Source: Rhodohalobacter sp. SW132 (GTDB lineage Bacteria > Bacteroidota > Rhodothermia > Balneolales > Balneolaceae). Taken from it: a stretch of 64,000 nt of DNA. The stretch spans positions 620,001 to 684,000 of the forward strand of contig NZ_QUOK01000001.1 in NCBI RefSeq assembly GCF_003390325.1. Direction: 5' to 3'. Below, in pieces: positions 8,304 to 16,544 of this stretch; the first letter of the stretch is position 1; every line of letters starts with the position of its first letter. The notes under the pieces were generated by a model. That model had not been told where the DNA came from and searched no databases. It saw only the letters and a list, made by a program, of their open reading frames with translations. A program made the position numbers and the translations under genes.

Positions 8304-9563
8304 TTACGCGCGTTTTTCAGAAGATACTTCTGTTGAAGTTGCCCCTTTAATCGCTTTCACAGAGGTGCTTTCGGCATCCCAATCAGGCTTTGCGTAATCA
8401 ATAACTTCAACATAATCGCCCTCTTTGGTTTTAATCCGGAATTGCTCCGTATTGGGTTTTCCATCCAATACCACTTTGAAATGGTTGATTACTTTTCCGA
8501 TATCACTTTCGTGAATAAAGTCTGTGAGATCTGTTTTGTTAATCTCGGAACCTGTAATTCCCGTAATCTTGGAAAAATTGTCCGTAACGTATTCAAATTC
8601 AAACTGACCCTCATCAACAGGCACCAGTTTGTAGCTAAAATCCCGCGCCTGGTCAAACATACTTTCTATACCCTCACCCTTGCCAGACAGCATGGATAGA
8701 ATTCTTTTTTGGAGTGATTTATTCTGAAACGCTATCCGAATTATTTTTTGCCCGTTTGCTGATAACAGACGTGCTTTCGCTTCTACTTCAATATTTGTTC
8801 CTTTTTTGTTGATAATTTCAAGATCGTAGGTCTGATCATCAAAATCACTTGGCTTAAATACATCAAATTTATGGCGAAAATTTTCTACGAGTTCATCCGA
8901 AAGAATCTCCCATATTTTTTTCTTCTTCAGCTCTTCTTCATCAAAACCTGTAAGATCACGAAACGCTTTATTTGAGGTTACAATATTTCCCTGCTCGTCG
9001 AGATCAACAAGTGTTTTCTTCGATTCTTCCGTAAGTTTATCAAATTCAACTTCGGTATCCACGATCCGTTTCTCTGAACGTTTTCGCTCTGTTATATCGT
9101 GCTGATAGGATACCCAGTGCGTGATTTCGCCATCGCGATTTGTTAGCGGATGAATATCCCACTGGTTGATGAATTCAGTTCCGTCTTTTCTGTAATTTAC
9201 GGTGTGCCCAAAAAAGGATTGACCATCTTTAAGTCTCTTTTTCAGCTTATCAAGAACTGCGCGGTCTGTTTTTTCACCTTGCAGCATCCGTGGTGTATTT
9301 CCGATTGCCTCTTCACGAGTATAACCCGTCATACGAGTAAAACCATCATTTACGTAGACGATCTCAGGTCCCGGCTTCTCAAGATTCAAGTTTGTAATTA
9401 AGATTGAGTCATAATCACTTCGAATTGAATTTTCGAGTAGCTGCAGATGATTTTCAGCCTGTTCTTTTTTTGCTGTTATTTCCTCAAATAAAGCCTGTAG
9501 TTCTTCAGCTGATTTTTGATTTTTTGCATATTTCTGTATGGCATCTTTAATATGCTGATCCAT
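8304..9563 (-). CDS. PAS-only sensor protein (three PAS domains, no output domain)
   Basis: A 419-residue soluble protein. Residues 1-50 form a charged helix or coiled coil. PAS1 (about 50-160) is LOV-like in wording (YVNDGFTRMTGYTREEAIG, then NYRKDGTEF and the DITERK exit motif), but the position of the photoactive cysteine holds Pro (GNTPRMLQG), so it cannot form the flavin adduct. PAS2 (about 165-285) has IVTSNKAFRDLTGF; PAS3 (about 300-400) has YVTDNFSKITGI. No kinase, GGDEF, EAL, HTH or methyl-accepting domain follows, and the protein ends in a short polar tail. It may act through protein contacts with a partner encoded elsewhere. Confidence 0.85.
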   Translation of the reverse strand: MDQHIKDAIQKYAKNQKSAEELQALFEEITAKKEQAENHLQLLENSIRSDYDSILITNLNLEKPGPEIVYVNDGFTRMTGYTREEAIGNTPRMLQGEKTDRAVLDKLKKRLKDGQSFFGHTVNYRKDGTEFINQWDIHPLTNRDGEITHWVSYQHDITERKRSEKRIVDTEVEFDKLTEESKKTLVDLDEQGNIVTSNKAFRDLTGFDEEELKKKKIWEILSDELVENFRHKFDVFKPSDFDDQTYDLEIINKKGTNIEVEAKARLLSANGQKIIRIAFQNKSLQKRILSMLSGKGEGIESMFDQARDFSYKLVPVDEGQFEFEYVTDNFSKITGITGSEINKTDLTDFIHESDIGKVINHFKVVLDGKPNTEQFRIKTKEGDYVEVIDYAKPDWDAESTSVKAIKGATSTEVSSEKRA

Positions 9564-9868
9564 AAAACTCTTCTTAGGTTAAAAATAAACTCACAGGAAG
9601 CTATAGCTTGTCACCTGCACAATTTTCTACATACTGAACACGACAGATTTGCGCTATAATTCCGTGTTTACTCAAATTTTTGAAATTATATATTTACTAC
9701 ACAAGATTAGTAGAAACAATAAGATAGCCTATGATATAAAATGAAAAATCCAATCTCTCCCGATATTTTAATCTTTTTAACCGGGAGCTCTGAGAAGGAA
9801 ACTAAGATCAACCCTCCATAAATGTAAAAATGCCGGCATACTTTTTACCGGTATTTTTTATTCAAAGA
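9564..9868. other. Gene-free stretch between the PAS gene and the acyl-CoA dehydrogenase gene
   Basis: 305 AT-rich bases. It holds the presumed promoter region of the PAS gene on the minus strand, a short inverted repeat (CTCCCG at 9757-9762, CGGGAG at 9782-9787) and the terminator at 9826-9858. A 26-codon ATG frame at 9741 has no support. Nothing else seen. Confidence 0.6.
9826..9858 (-). terminator. Rho-independent terminator after the acyl-CoA dehydrogenase gene
   Basis: AAAAATGCCGG and CCGGTATTTTT pair as an 11-bp stem (one wobble) around an 11-base loop, with A and T tracts on both sides, so it could end transcription in either direction. It lies 11 bases past the stop of the minus-strand dehydrogenase gene. 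Confidence 0.8.
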
Positions 9869-11032
9869 TTAGCGCAATATGATTTTAGCAATCGTATTCA
9901 GCTGCATATTGGAGGTGCCCTCGTAAATTTTCCCGATTTTTGAATCACGAAAATACTTTTCCACCGGGTACTCTTTTACATACCCGTAGCCGCCAAAAAG
10001 ATCAACAGCCATTGAACTTAGATTTTCAGCTACTTCAGAACTGTAGTATTTAGCCATCGCTGCTTCTTTTAAAAAGGGTTGATTATCCTCTTTCAAACGA
10101 GCCGCATTGTAAACCAGAAGCCTGGCCATTTCAAGTTCAGTTGCCATTTTCGCAAGCTGAAACTGGACGCCCTGGAAGTCTGAAATTGCCTGATCAAACT
10201 GTTTTCGTTCTTTTGTGTATGAAATAGCCGCATCGAGCGATGCCTGGGCAATTCCAATCATTTGCGCACCAATTCCAATCCGACCCTCATTAAGAGTTTC
10301 AATGGCTACTTTATATCCTTTACCCACGGTTCCAAGTATATTCTCTTTCGGCACGCGAACATTTTCAAGCAGTATTTCACAGGTAGAACTTGCACGTATT
10401 CCAAGCTTGTTCTCTTTTTTTGATACCGAGAAGCCCTCCATATCCCGCTCAACTATGAATGCGGTTATACCTTTGTATCCGGCGGATGAGTCAACAGTTG
10501 CGAATACCAGAAAAATATCTGCCTCATTCGCATTTGTAATCCATAACTTGGTTCCATTCAGGATGTAATCATCACCGTCCTCTTTGGCCGCACATTTAAG
10601 AGCAAACGCGTCGCTTCCTGAACCGGCTTCCGACAGGCAGTACGCACCCACTTTTTCAGTTGCCAGCTGGGGTAAAAATTTCTCCTTCACTTCATCAGAA
10701 CCCCACCGGATAAATGCGTTGTTCACCAATGTATTCTGAACATCCATAAAAACCCCCACGGATGCATCCACTCTGGAAATCTGCTCAATGGCAACAATAC
10801 TCATCATAAAAGTGCCGCCGCCGCCCTGGTACTTTTCCGGAATTTCAATCCCCATCAGGCCCATTTCAAAAAACTGTTTGATCAGGCCCGGGTCAAGTTT
10901 AGCATTCTCCTCCATCTCCTGAACTTTCGGCTGAATAATGGTATCCGCAAAATCGGCAGCTGCCTCTTTCAGCATCTGTTCGTCTTCCGTGAGTTTTGTC
11001 AGGGGCGGCATTTTTGAGTCTTCGAGAGTCAT
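9869..11032 (-). CDS. Acyl-CoA dehydrogenase (short/branched-chain-like)
   Basis: FAD enzyme that makes the 2,3-double bond in acyl-CoA during fatty-acid or branched-chain amino-acid breakdown, passing electrons to electron-transfer flavoprotein. The 387-residue length is normal. Visible family signatures are the FAD-binding CLSEAGSGSD, WITNANEAD, the middle-domain stretch KLGIRASSTCEI and the C-terminal FGGYGYVKEYPVEKYFRDSKIGKIYEGTSNMQ, in which Glu371 of YEGTS is the expected catalytic base. That wording is closest to the short/branched-chain group; the exact substrate cannot be fixed from sequence. Transcribed alone and followed by a terminator. Confidence 0.92.
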   Translation of the reverse strand: MTLEDSKMPPLTKLTEDEQMLKEAAADFADTIIQPKVQEMEENAKLDPGLIKQFFEMGLMGIEIPEKYQGGGGTFMMSIVAIEQISRVDASVGVFMDVQNTLVNNAFIRWGSDEVKEKFLPQLATEKVGAYCLSEAGSGSDAFALKCAAKEDGDDYILNGTKLWITNANEADIFLVFATVDSSAGYKGITAFIVERDMEGFSVSKKENKLGIRASSTCEILLENVRVPKENILGTVGKGYKVAIETLNEGRIGIGAQMIGIAQASLDAAISYTKERKQFDQAISDFQGVQFQLAKMATELEMARLLVYNAARLKEDNQPFLKEAAMAKYYSSEVAENLSSMAVDLFGGYGYVKEYPVEKYFRDSKIGKIYEGTSNMQLNTIAKIILR

Positions 11033-11134
11033 ATTCTTTTAATGCTTGATAAAATTTTCTTTTTTGAGCCGGGTACAGCTCACTGTCTGTGAATGTATGG
11101 ATTTTGGAGCAGAGTCTCTTTCCGATACATGTCG

Positions 11135-11142
11135 CAAAGATA
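11135..11142 (-). promoter_or_regulatory. Candidate -7 element for the acyl-CoA dehydrogenase gene
   Basis: The minus strand reads TATCTTTG, an exact match to the Bacteroidota-type -7 box TAnnTTTG, about 100 bases upstream of the dehydrogenase start. A TTG at the usual -33 spacing is not evident, so only the -7 half is supported. Confidence 0.35.
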
Positions 11143-11290
11143 GTGAATAGGAAGCGCTTTTATTACCTGTTTCAAAATTTTAATGAAGTCGCCCTGTCGA
11201 AAATTACCTGTGACCGGAACGTTTTCTGCAGAATTGATTTAACACAATCATTGTTTACAAGCGGAACCCTTATGATTATATTAATAAGAT

Positions 11291-13339
11291 ATGTCAAAAT
11301 TCAAACTTCATTCTCCCTGGGAACCTGCAGGCGATCAGCCAAACGCGATCAAAGAGCTCACCCAGGGCATTGAGCACGATGATAAATTCCAAACATTGCT
11401 TGGAATAACCGGTTCCGGCAAAACGCGTACAATCGCAGGTGTGATTGAAAACGTGCAGAAGCCTACGCTTGTAATGAGCCACAATAAGACGCTTGCCGCT
11501 CAGCTTTATCGTGAATTCAGTGATTTCTTCCCTGAAAACCGGGTTGAATTTTTTATCTCATACTACGACTACTATCAGCCGGAAGCCTACATTTCGAGCC
11601 AGGATAAGTTTATTGAGAAAGATTTATCGATTAATGAAGAAATTCAGCGGCTCAGGCTCCGGGCAACCAGCTCGCTGCTATCCGGCCGTAGAGATGTGAT
11701 TATTGTCTCCTCGGTTAGCTGCATTTACGGAATCGGCTCTCCATCAGAATATGAAAAACTGATCGTAACTCTGAAGACCGGCATGGAGATTCCAAGAAAC
11801 ACACTTCTCTACGATTTTGTGGATCTGCACTACAGGCGAAGCGACCGCGATTTTACCCGCGGCACGTTCCGCGTACGCGGCGATGTGATTGATGTTTACC
11901 CCGCTTATTCCGAAGAAGGACTGCGCATTTCCATGTGGGGTGATGAAATCGAAACCCTGGAAGTTTTTGATATCGATACCGGGAAGATTCTGGACAGTGT
12001 TGAAGAGTTTCGAATTTATCCTGCATCTCATTATGTAACGTCCAAAGACCGCCTGAGTGATGCGATCGAACAAATCCGACAGGAGATGTACTGGCGGGTG
12101 GACATCCTGAGAGATGAACAGAAATTTCTGGAAGCCAAGCGGCTGGAGCAGCGCACTACGTTTGATATTGAGATGATGCAGGAGATCGGGTATTGCTCTG
12201 GAATTGAAAACTATTCCCGCTACCTGAGTGCGCGAAAACCGGGTGAGCGCCCCTACTGCCTCTTCGACTATTTTCCGGATGATTTCATGCTGGTTGTGGA
12301 TGAGAGTCATCAAACCGTACCGCAGATCGGAGCGATGTACGGCGGTGATCGCTCCAGAAAAGTTGAGCTTGTTGAACACGGGTTCCGCCTGCCATCCGCA
12401 CTCGACAACCGTCCGCTTACGTTTGAGGAATGGGAATCGATGATCAAACAAGCTATTTTTGTGAGCGCCACACCGGCTGATTATGAACTTGAACAATCAG
12501 ATGGTGTCTACGTAGAACAAATTATCCGGCCAACCGGACTGATGGAACCCGAAATAGAAGTCCGTCCGCTTGGAAACCAGGTCGATGATCTTTTAGATGA
12601 AATTCAAAAGCGGGTAGAAAAGAATGAGCGCGTCTTATGTATCACACTTACAAAACGCCTGAGTGAAGAACTCAGCGAATACCTGAAAGGGCTTGGAATC
12701 AGCGCTGCCTATATGCACAGTGAGCTCGACGCCATGCAGCGGGTTGAAGTGCTGTACAAGTTCCGGCGAGGTGATTTTAGCGTGCTCGTTGGAATTAACC
12801 TGCTCCGTGAAGGAATTGACATCCCGGAATTAAGCCTGGTTGCTATCCTGGATGCTGATAAAGAAGGTTTCCTCCGATCAGAGACGTCGCTGTTTCAGAT
12901 CGTGGGTCGTGCTGCCCGTAATGTTAAAGGGAAAGCCATTCTTTATGCTGATAAAATGACCAAAAGCATCAAAAAAGTTGTTGAAGAGACAGATCGCCGG
13001 CGAAAGATTCAAAAAGAATACAACGAAAAACATGGTATTACACCAAAAACAATCGTTAAAGAACTGAAGCCACTGGTTGATCCTTCTCTTATTTCCACTA
13101 AAGATTTTGATCTCGATTCAGGCGTAAAAACCGATGATGATTACCTTGAAGTTGTAAAAGTTGCTGAAGATGGCATCCAATACAAGCCAAATCCTGCAAT
13201 GAAAGAAGTTACATTTGAAAGCAAGGATAAATTTATCGATTATTTGCGTGACTCGATGTTGCAGTCAGCGAAGAATATGGAATTCGAAGAAGCTGCCCGC
13301 ATCCGCGATCAAATTGAAAAACTTGAAAAAGAACTCTGA
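11291..13339 (+). CDS. uvrB: Excinuclease ABC subunit UvrB
   Basis: Damage-verifying helicase-like subunit of nucleotide excision repair. The 682-residue protein is full length: Walker A GITGSGKT (38-45), the beta-hairpin that clamps DNA (SYYDYYQPEAYI), DESHQT motif II, GRAARN motif VI and the C-terminal UVR domain (AKNMEFEEAARIRDQIEKL) that binds UvrA and UvrC. The start follows a 258-base gap; I see no clear LexA-type palindrome in it. The pmtA-like gene begins 15 bases after the stop and is probably read from the same transcript, ending at the terminator at 13968. Confidence 0.98.
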   Translation: MSKFKLHSPWEPAGDQPNAIKELTQGIEHDDKFQTLLGITGSGKTRTIAGVIENVQKPTLVMSHNKTLAAQLYREFSDFFPENRVEFFISYYDYYQPEAYISSQDKFIEKDLSINEEIQRLRLRATSSLLSGRRDVIIVSSVSCIYGIGSPSEYEKLIVTLKTGMEIPRNTLLYDFVDLHYRRSDRDFTRGTFRVRGDVIDVYPAYSEEGLRISMWGDEIETLEVFDIDTGKILDSVEEFRIYPASHYVTSKDRLSDAIEQIRQEMYWRVDILRDEQKFLEAKRLEQRTTFDIEMMQEIGYCSGIENYSRYLSARKPGERPYCLFDYFPDDFMLVVDESHQTVPQIGAMYGGDRSRKVELVEHGFRLPSALDNRPLTFEEWESMIKQAIFVSATPADYELEQSDGVYVEQIIRPTGLMEPEIEVRPLGNQVDDLLDEIQKRVEKNERVLCITLTKRLSEELSEYLKGLGISAAYMHSELDAMQRVEVLYKFRRGDFSVLVGINLLREGIDIPELSLVAILDADKEGFLRSETSLFQIVGRAARNVKGKAILYADKMTKSIKKVVEETDRRRKIQKEYNEKHGITPKTIVKELKPLVDPSLISTKDFDLDSGVKTDDDYLEVVKVAEDGIQYKPNPAMKEVTFESKDKFIDYLRDSMLQSAKNMEFEEAARIRDQIEKLEKEL

Positions 13340-13354
13340 ACCCAACATACACCC

Positions 13355-13948
13355 ATGAGTAAAATCGACTTTTTTAAAACCTTTATTAAAGATCGCGACG
13401 TAGCATCTGTTATTCCCACTTCTATGAGGTGCGTAAAAAAAGTGTGTACCCATATCGATTTTTCCCAAGATTTTACCCTTGTTGAATACGGCCCGGGAAA
13501 TGGAGTGTTTACCAAATATCTTCTGGATAAGATGACAGAAGGGAGCCGCCTTATACTTATCGAAGCCAATGAAGATTTTGTGACTGAACTGAATGAAACC
13601 ATTAAAGATCCGAGGGTTTCCATCAACAATGTACTTGCCGGTGATGTAGAAACCGTTCTGGATCCCGATCAGGTCGGAAATGTGGACTATGTACTTTCAG
13701 GTATTCCCTTCTCCTTTCTCAAAAAAGATCGTAAACGGGCGGTTCTAATTGCCACAAAACGAATTTTGAAGGATGGGGGAAAATTTATCGCCTATCAAAC
13801 CAGCGGGCACCTGAAAAAACCGGTTATGGAGGTTTTTGGCAATTACGATATCGAATTTGAGATGCTCAATATTCCGCCCTACCTGATTTACGACGTAGTG
13901 AAAAACAGCAACGGAGCTGAATCAGCTGCAGGTAAAACGGGAAGCTGA
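13355..13948 (+). CDS. Class I SAM-dependent methyltransferase, phospholipid N-methyltransferase (PmtA)-like
   Basis: A 197-residue Rossmann-fold methyltransferase. SAM motif I is VEYGPGNGVFTKYLL (about 43-57), followed by the acidic motif II (LILIEANEDF). The segment before motif I, VASVIPTSMRCVKKV, resembles the membrane-binding start of Sinorhizobium-type PmtA enzymes, which methylate phosphatidylethanolamine; rRNA-dimethylase (KsgA)-like proteins share parts of this pattern, so the substrate is inferred only. It follows uvrB by 15 bases and its last codons lie just before a strong terminator. Confidence 0.75.
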   Translation: MSKIDFFKTFIKDRDVASVIPTSMRCVKKVCTHIDFSQDFTLVEYGPGNGVFTKYLLDKMTEGSRLILIEANEDFVTELNETIKDPRVSINNVLAGDVETVLDPDQVGNVDYVLSGIPFSFLKKDRKRAVLIATKRILKDGGKFIAYQTSGHLKKPVMEVFGNYDIEFEMLNIPPYLIYDVVKNSNGAESAAGKTGS

Positions 13949-13967
13949 ACCTGGAATCTGTCACCAT

Positions 13968-14009
13968 AAAAAAAGCCCTGAATGAATGTATTCTTTCAGG
14001 GCTTTTTTG
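13968..14009. terminator. Bidirectional terminator between the uvrB operon and secG
   Basis: A long stem (AAAAAAGCCCTGAA with TTTCAGGGCTTTTTT) flanked by A and T runs sits between two convergent transcription units: pmtA-like gene on the plus strand and secG on the minus strand. Confidence 0.92.
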
Positions 14010-14066
14010 TAGAAAATAGTTAGTACAGCTTCCTGCCTTTCACGATCCGATAGGATTGTAGAAATC

Positions 14067-14444
14067 TTAATTCTCTTCGTCAGGATCGTCCTGCTGAGGA
14101 ATTGCCGGCTGTGACTGCGAAGGCGCCGTAAAATCATTCATTTCGCCAGGTTGTTCCTGCTGCAGGCCTGGTACTCCCTGCTGCTGGATTGTGCTTTGCC
14201 CGGATCCTCCGCGATCGATGGCAAAATTTGCAAGGACACTCAGTGCCAGAAAAAGTGTTGCAAGAATCGTTGTGGTTTTTGAAAGTAAATCTGCGGTTCG
14301 TCTGGCTCCCATTGCAGCACCACCGGCCATACCCGCGGCAAGACCACCGGTGAGCCCCTCTTTCTGACCCGGCTGCAGCAATACAACTACAATCAATAAA
14401 ATTGCGATGAGCGTGATCAGTGATATGATAATTCCGTAAAGCAT
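14067..14444 (-). CDS. secG: Preprotein translocase subunit SecG
   Basis: Small partner of SecY and SecE in the protein-export channel. The 125-residue protein has two membrane helices (about 3-23 and 55-73) joined by the Gly/Ala-rich cytoplasmic loop LLQPGQKEGLTGGLAAGMAGGAAMGARR typical of SecG, in which QxGKxxGL-like wording is recognisable. The C-terminus is a low-complexity Gln/Pro/Asp tail, longer than in E. coli but common in Bacteroidota relatives. Single gene, divergent from the mscS gene. Confidence 0.92.
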   Translation of the reverse strand: MLYGIIISLITLIAILLIVVVLLQPGQKEGLTGGLAAGMAGGAAMGARRTADLLSKTTTILATLFLALSVLANFAIDRGGSGQSTIQQQGVPGLQQEQPGEMNDFTAPSQSQPAIPQQDDPDEEN

Positions 14445-14580
14445 AGGTTTTTTGTAAATTTGTTGAACAATCTATAGAACCATAAAAATATCACTATTTA
14501 AGCTTTTAAAAAAATCGTATCTCACGAAAAGAATATTTCACAAATAATGAATCCTTCGCCAGTCACCCAATTCCAGCTAT

Positions 14581-15549
14581 ATGGATGATTTTCAGCAATA
14601 TTTAGAGCAGCTTTTATCGCAAACACCGCTGCAGATGGGTAACATCATCGAAACGATTATAATTATCCTGGTTCTCATTGTGATTCGTTTCGTAATTGTT
14701 CGAATTGTATACCGGCAGGCAGAGGATACATCCACACGGTATCGCTGGCGTAAAAACGTTACATACACAATTGTATTCATCGGTTTTTTGCTGATTGGCA
14801 GAACCTGGATTGAAGCAATCGGTTCACTTGCAACGTTTCTGGGGCTGCTATCAGCCGGTTTAGCAATCGCATTGCGCGATCCTGTTACCGACATGGCCGG
14901 GTGGGCTTTTCTGATGTGGCGAAAACCGTTCAATGTCGGAGACCGTATTCAGATCGGGGAAAATAAAGGAGACGTTGTGGATATCCGTTTTTTTAAATTC
15001 ACGATCCTCGAGATTGGAAACTGGGTACACGCCGATCAAAGTACCGGCCGGTTGATTCACATTCCGAACCACCTGGTGCTTCGGGACCCGATCGCCAATT
15101 ACACCAGTGACTTTGAATTTATCTGGAACGAGATCGAGGTGATCTTCACCTTTGAGACCAACTGGCGAAAAGCGAAATCAATCATTGAAAAAATTACAAA
15201 CGATCATCTGAAGGATTACGTGAACGACGCAGAACAGCAAATTCGCCGGGCAACGAAATCATATCTCATCCACTATCGTAACCTCACTCCCATTGTGTAT
15301 ACGGATGTGGTGGATGACGGAATCAAAATGACGATACGCCACCTTAGTAATCCAAGAAGCCGGCGCGGTATTAATCAGATGATCTGGGAAGACGTTCTGG
15401 ATGCAGTAGCAAATGAAAATGATATTGATTTTGCGTATAAAACGGTGCGAATATATCAAAATCAGATCGAGGGTAAAGAGAAGCTGAAACCGGCAAAAGA
15501 CGATTTAGAGCATTCATCAGAACAATCTATTTCGGGATCGGCTGAATAA
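14581..15549 (+). CDS. MscS-family mechanosensitive ion channel
   Basis: A 322-residue small-conductance channel that opens when membrane tension rises and lets osmolytes out after hypo-osmotic shock, in keeping with a saline habitat. Helices at about 20-42 and 58-76 are followed by the pore helix (SLATFLGLLSAGLAIALRDPVTDMAGWAF) and the beta domain that starts KPFNVGDRIQIGENKGDVVDI. The C-terminal alpha/beta domain and a charged tail complete the usual cage. Its last 23 bases overlap the end of the convergent SRAP-like gene. Confidence 0.92.
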   Translation: MDDFQQYLEQLLSQTPLQMGNIIETIIIILVLIVIRFVIVRIVYRQAEDTSTRYRWRKNVTYTIVFIGFLLIGRTWIEAIGSLATFLGLLSAGLAIALRDPVTDMAGWAFLMWRKPFNVGDRIQIGENKGDVVDIRFFKFTILEIGNWVHADQSTGRLIHIPNHLVLRDPIANYTSDFEFIWNEIEVIFTFETNWRKAKSIIEKITNDHLKDYVNDAEQQIRRATKSYLIHYRNLTPIVYTDVVDDGIKMTIRHLSNPRSRRGINQMIWEDVLDAVANENDIDFAYKTVRIYQNQIEGKEKLKPAKDDLEHSSEQSISGSAE

Positions 15550-16162
15550 GAGCAGGATCGTTTTTAGATTCGTCTTTCACCTCTTTTGTTACCCTGTGAA
15601 CGGTGAGTTCGGTTATAATAAATTGTGCCGACACCTCATCAACAATCTCTTCCAGGTCCACGCCCTGCAGCCACTTTTTCCCAAGGGATCGTTTCATAAT
15701 CATAGGCATTGCCTCGCTGATGGGCTTTATGAGCGTGTTCGATTCGGTCATTAACATTTCTGTATACGGTTCTTCATCACCCTTAAAAATGTGGGCGGCT
15801 GCATAGAGCAGCGTATTATCTATCTTTCGCACAAAAAATGGATGATCTTTCTTTTTCTCATCCTTCCAGATATAAAATCCACTCAAAGGTATCAGCGCTC
15901 TTTCATTTGCATCTGACTCAAGCTTTTTCAGCTCATCCAGATCTGTAATGCCGGGTGGCGCACTGCTCTTTTCCATGCTTTTCCCCCAGCGAACTCTTTT
16001 AATCACAAACTCATCTTCGCCAGATTTTGCAGTAATAACCGGGATATGATATCCCCGAGACAGATTGTAATGCGGATCGAATATTACCTCTCCTGAAGGT
16101 TCCAGGTTAAAGTGTTCCATCAGGATTTCCCCATCCGCAAAAAAAGCAATTCGGTTTGACAT
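15527..16162 (-). CDS. Catalytically degenerate SRAP (HMCES/YedK-like) protein
   Basis: Normal SRAP proteins use Cys2 to crosslink abasic sites in single-stranded DNA and protect them. This 211-residue protein keeps the fold signatures (HYNLSRGYHIPVI for YNxAPGxxxPVI; ALIPLSGFYIWKDEKKKDHPFFV for RCLIPAdGFYEW...PFfi; ISEAMPMIM for iHdRMPvIL), but the start MSNR replaces MCGR, Ile98 replaces the active-site Glu, Ser149 stands where the His is expected, and the NAR motif is not visible. I choose the ATG at 16162 by analogy with the family start; one at 16177 adds MPDTL. It may bind DNA without crosslinking. It overlaps the convergent mscS gene by 23 bases. Confidence 0.8.
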   Translation of the reverse strand: MSNRIAFFADGEILMEHFNLEPSGEVIFDPHYNLSRGYHIPVITAKSGEDEFVIKRVRWGKSMEKSSAPPGITDLDELKKLESDANERALIPLSGFYIWKDEKKKDHPFFVRKIDNTLLYAAAHIFKGDEEPYTEMLMTESNTLIKPISEAMPMIMKRSLGKKWLQGVDLEEIVDEVSAQFIITELTVHRVTKEVKDESKNDPALIQPIPK

Positions 16163-16177
16163 AAGTGTATCGGGCAT

Positions 16178-16544
16178 TTATAGTTTTGTTCGAAGTATCT
16201 CTATATATACATTTATAAACAGTTCTCTTCAAGAAGCGTTCACATTCTCCATTGCAGAAAAATCTTATCCATTCAAAAGTGTACCAAGGCTGTTTTAATA
16301 CCGTTACTAAATCGGTATGTATATATGCTACAGTTTATATATTTTACGTGAGTCTTGTTACTGTTCAACGAATGTGTTTCATTTATTTAAGGCGCCCGGA
16401 TTATACCGGAATTTAAAACGCTTTCTTTTATGTTAACAGTAGTTTTTTGAACTGTTATTCATTGAACAGATCGGGCACACTTTTTTAGATATGCTTGTTC
16501 TTTGTTAATTGAAATATTGATTATTAAACGAAAGAGGTACAAAG
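16178..16544. other. Long AT-rich leader upstream of the degenerate DEAD-box gene
   Basis: About 370 bases with no coding frame. It contains the promoters of the divergent SRAP-like and DEAD-like genes, a 6-9-6 palindrome ATACCG...CGGTAT at 16298-16318 that could be an operator, and a short hairpin AACAGT/ACTGTT at 16435-16456. None is well enough marked to name a regulator. Confidence 0.5.

Noticed and set aside
8179-8397. 72-codon plus-strand frame
   Set aside because: Its second half is antisense to the PAS gene and the first half has no protein-like pattern.
11744-12496. 250-codon minus-strand frame inside uvrB
   Set aside because: Antisense shadow of a highly conserved repair gene; no protein-like features.
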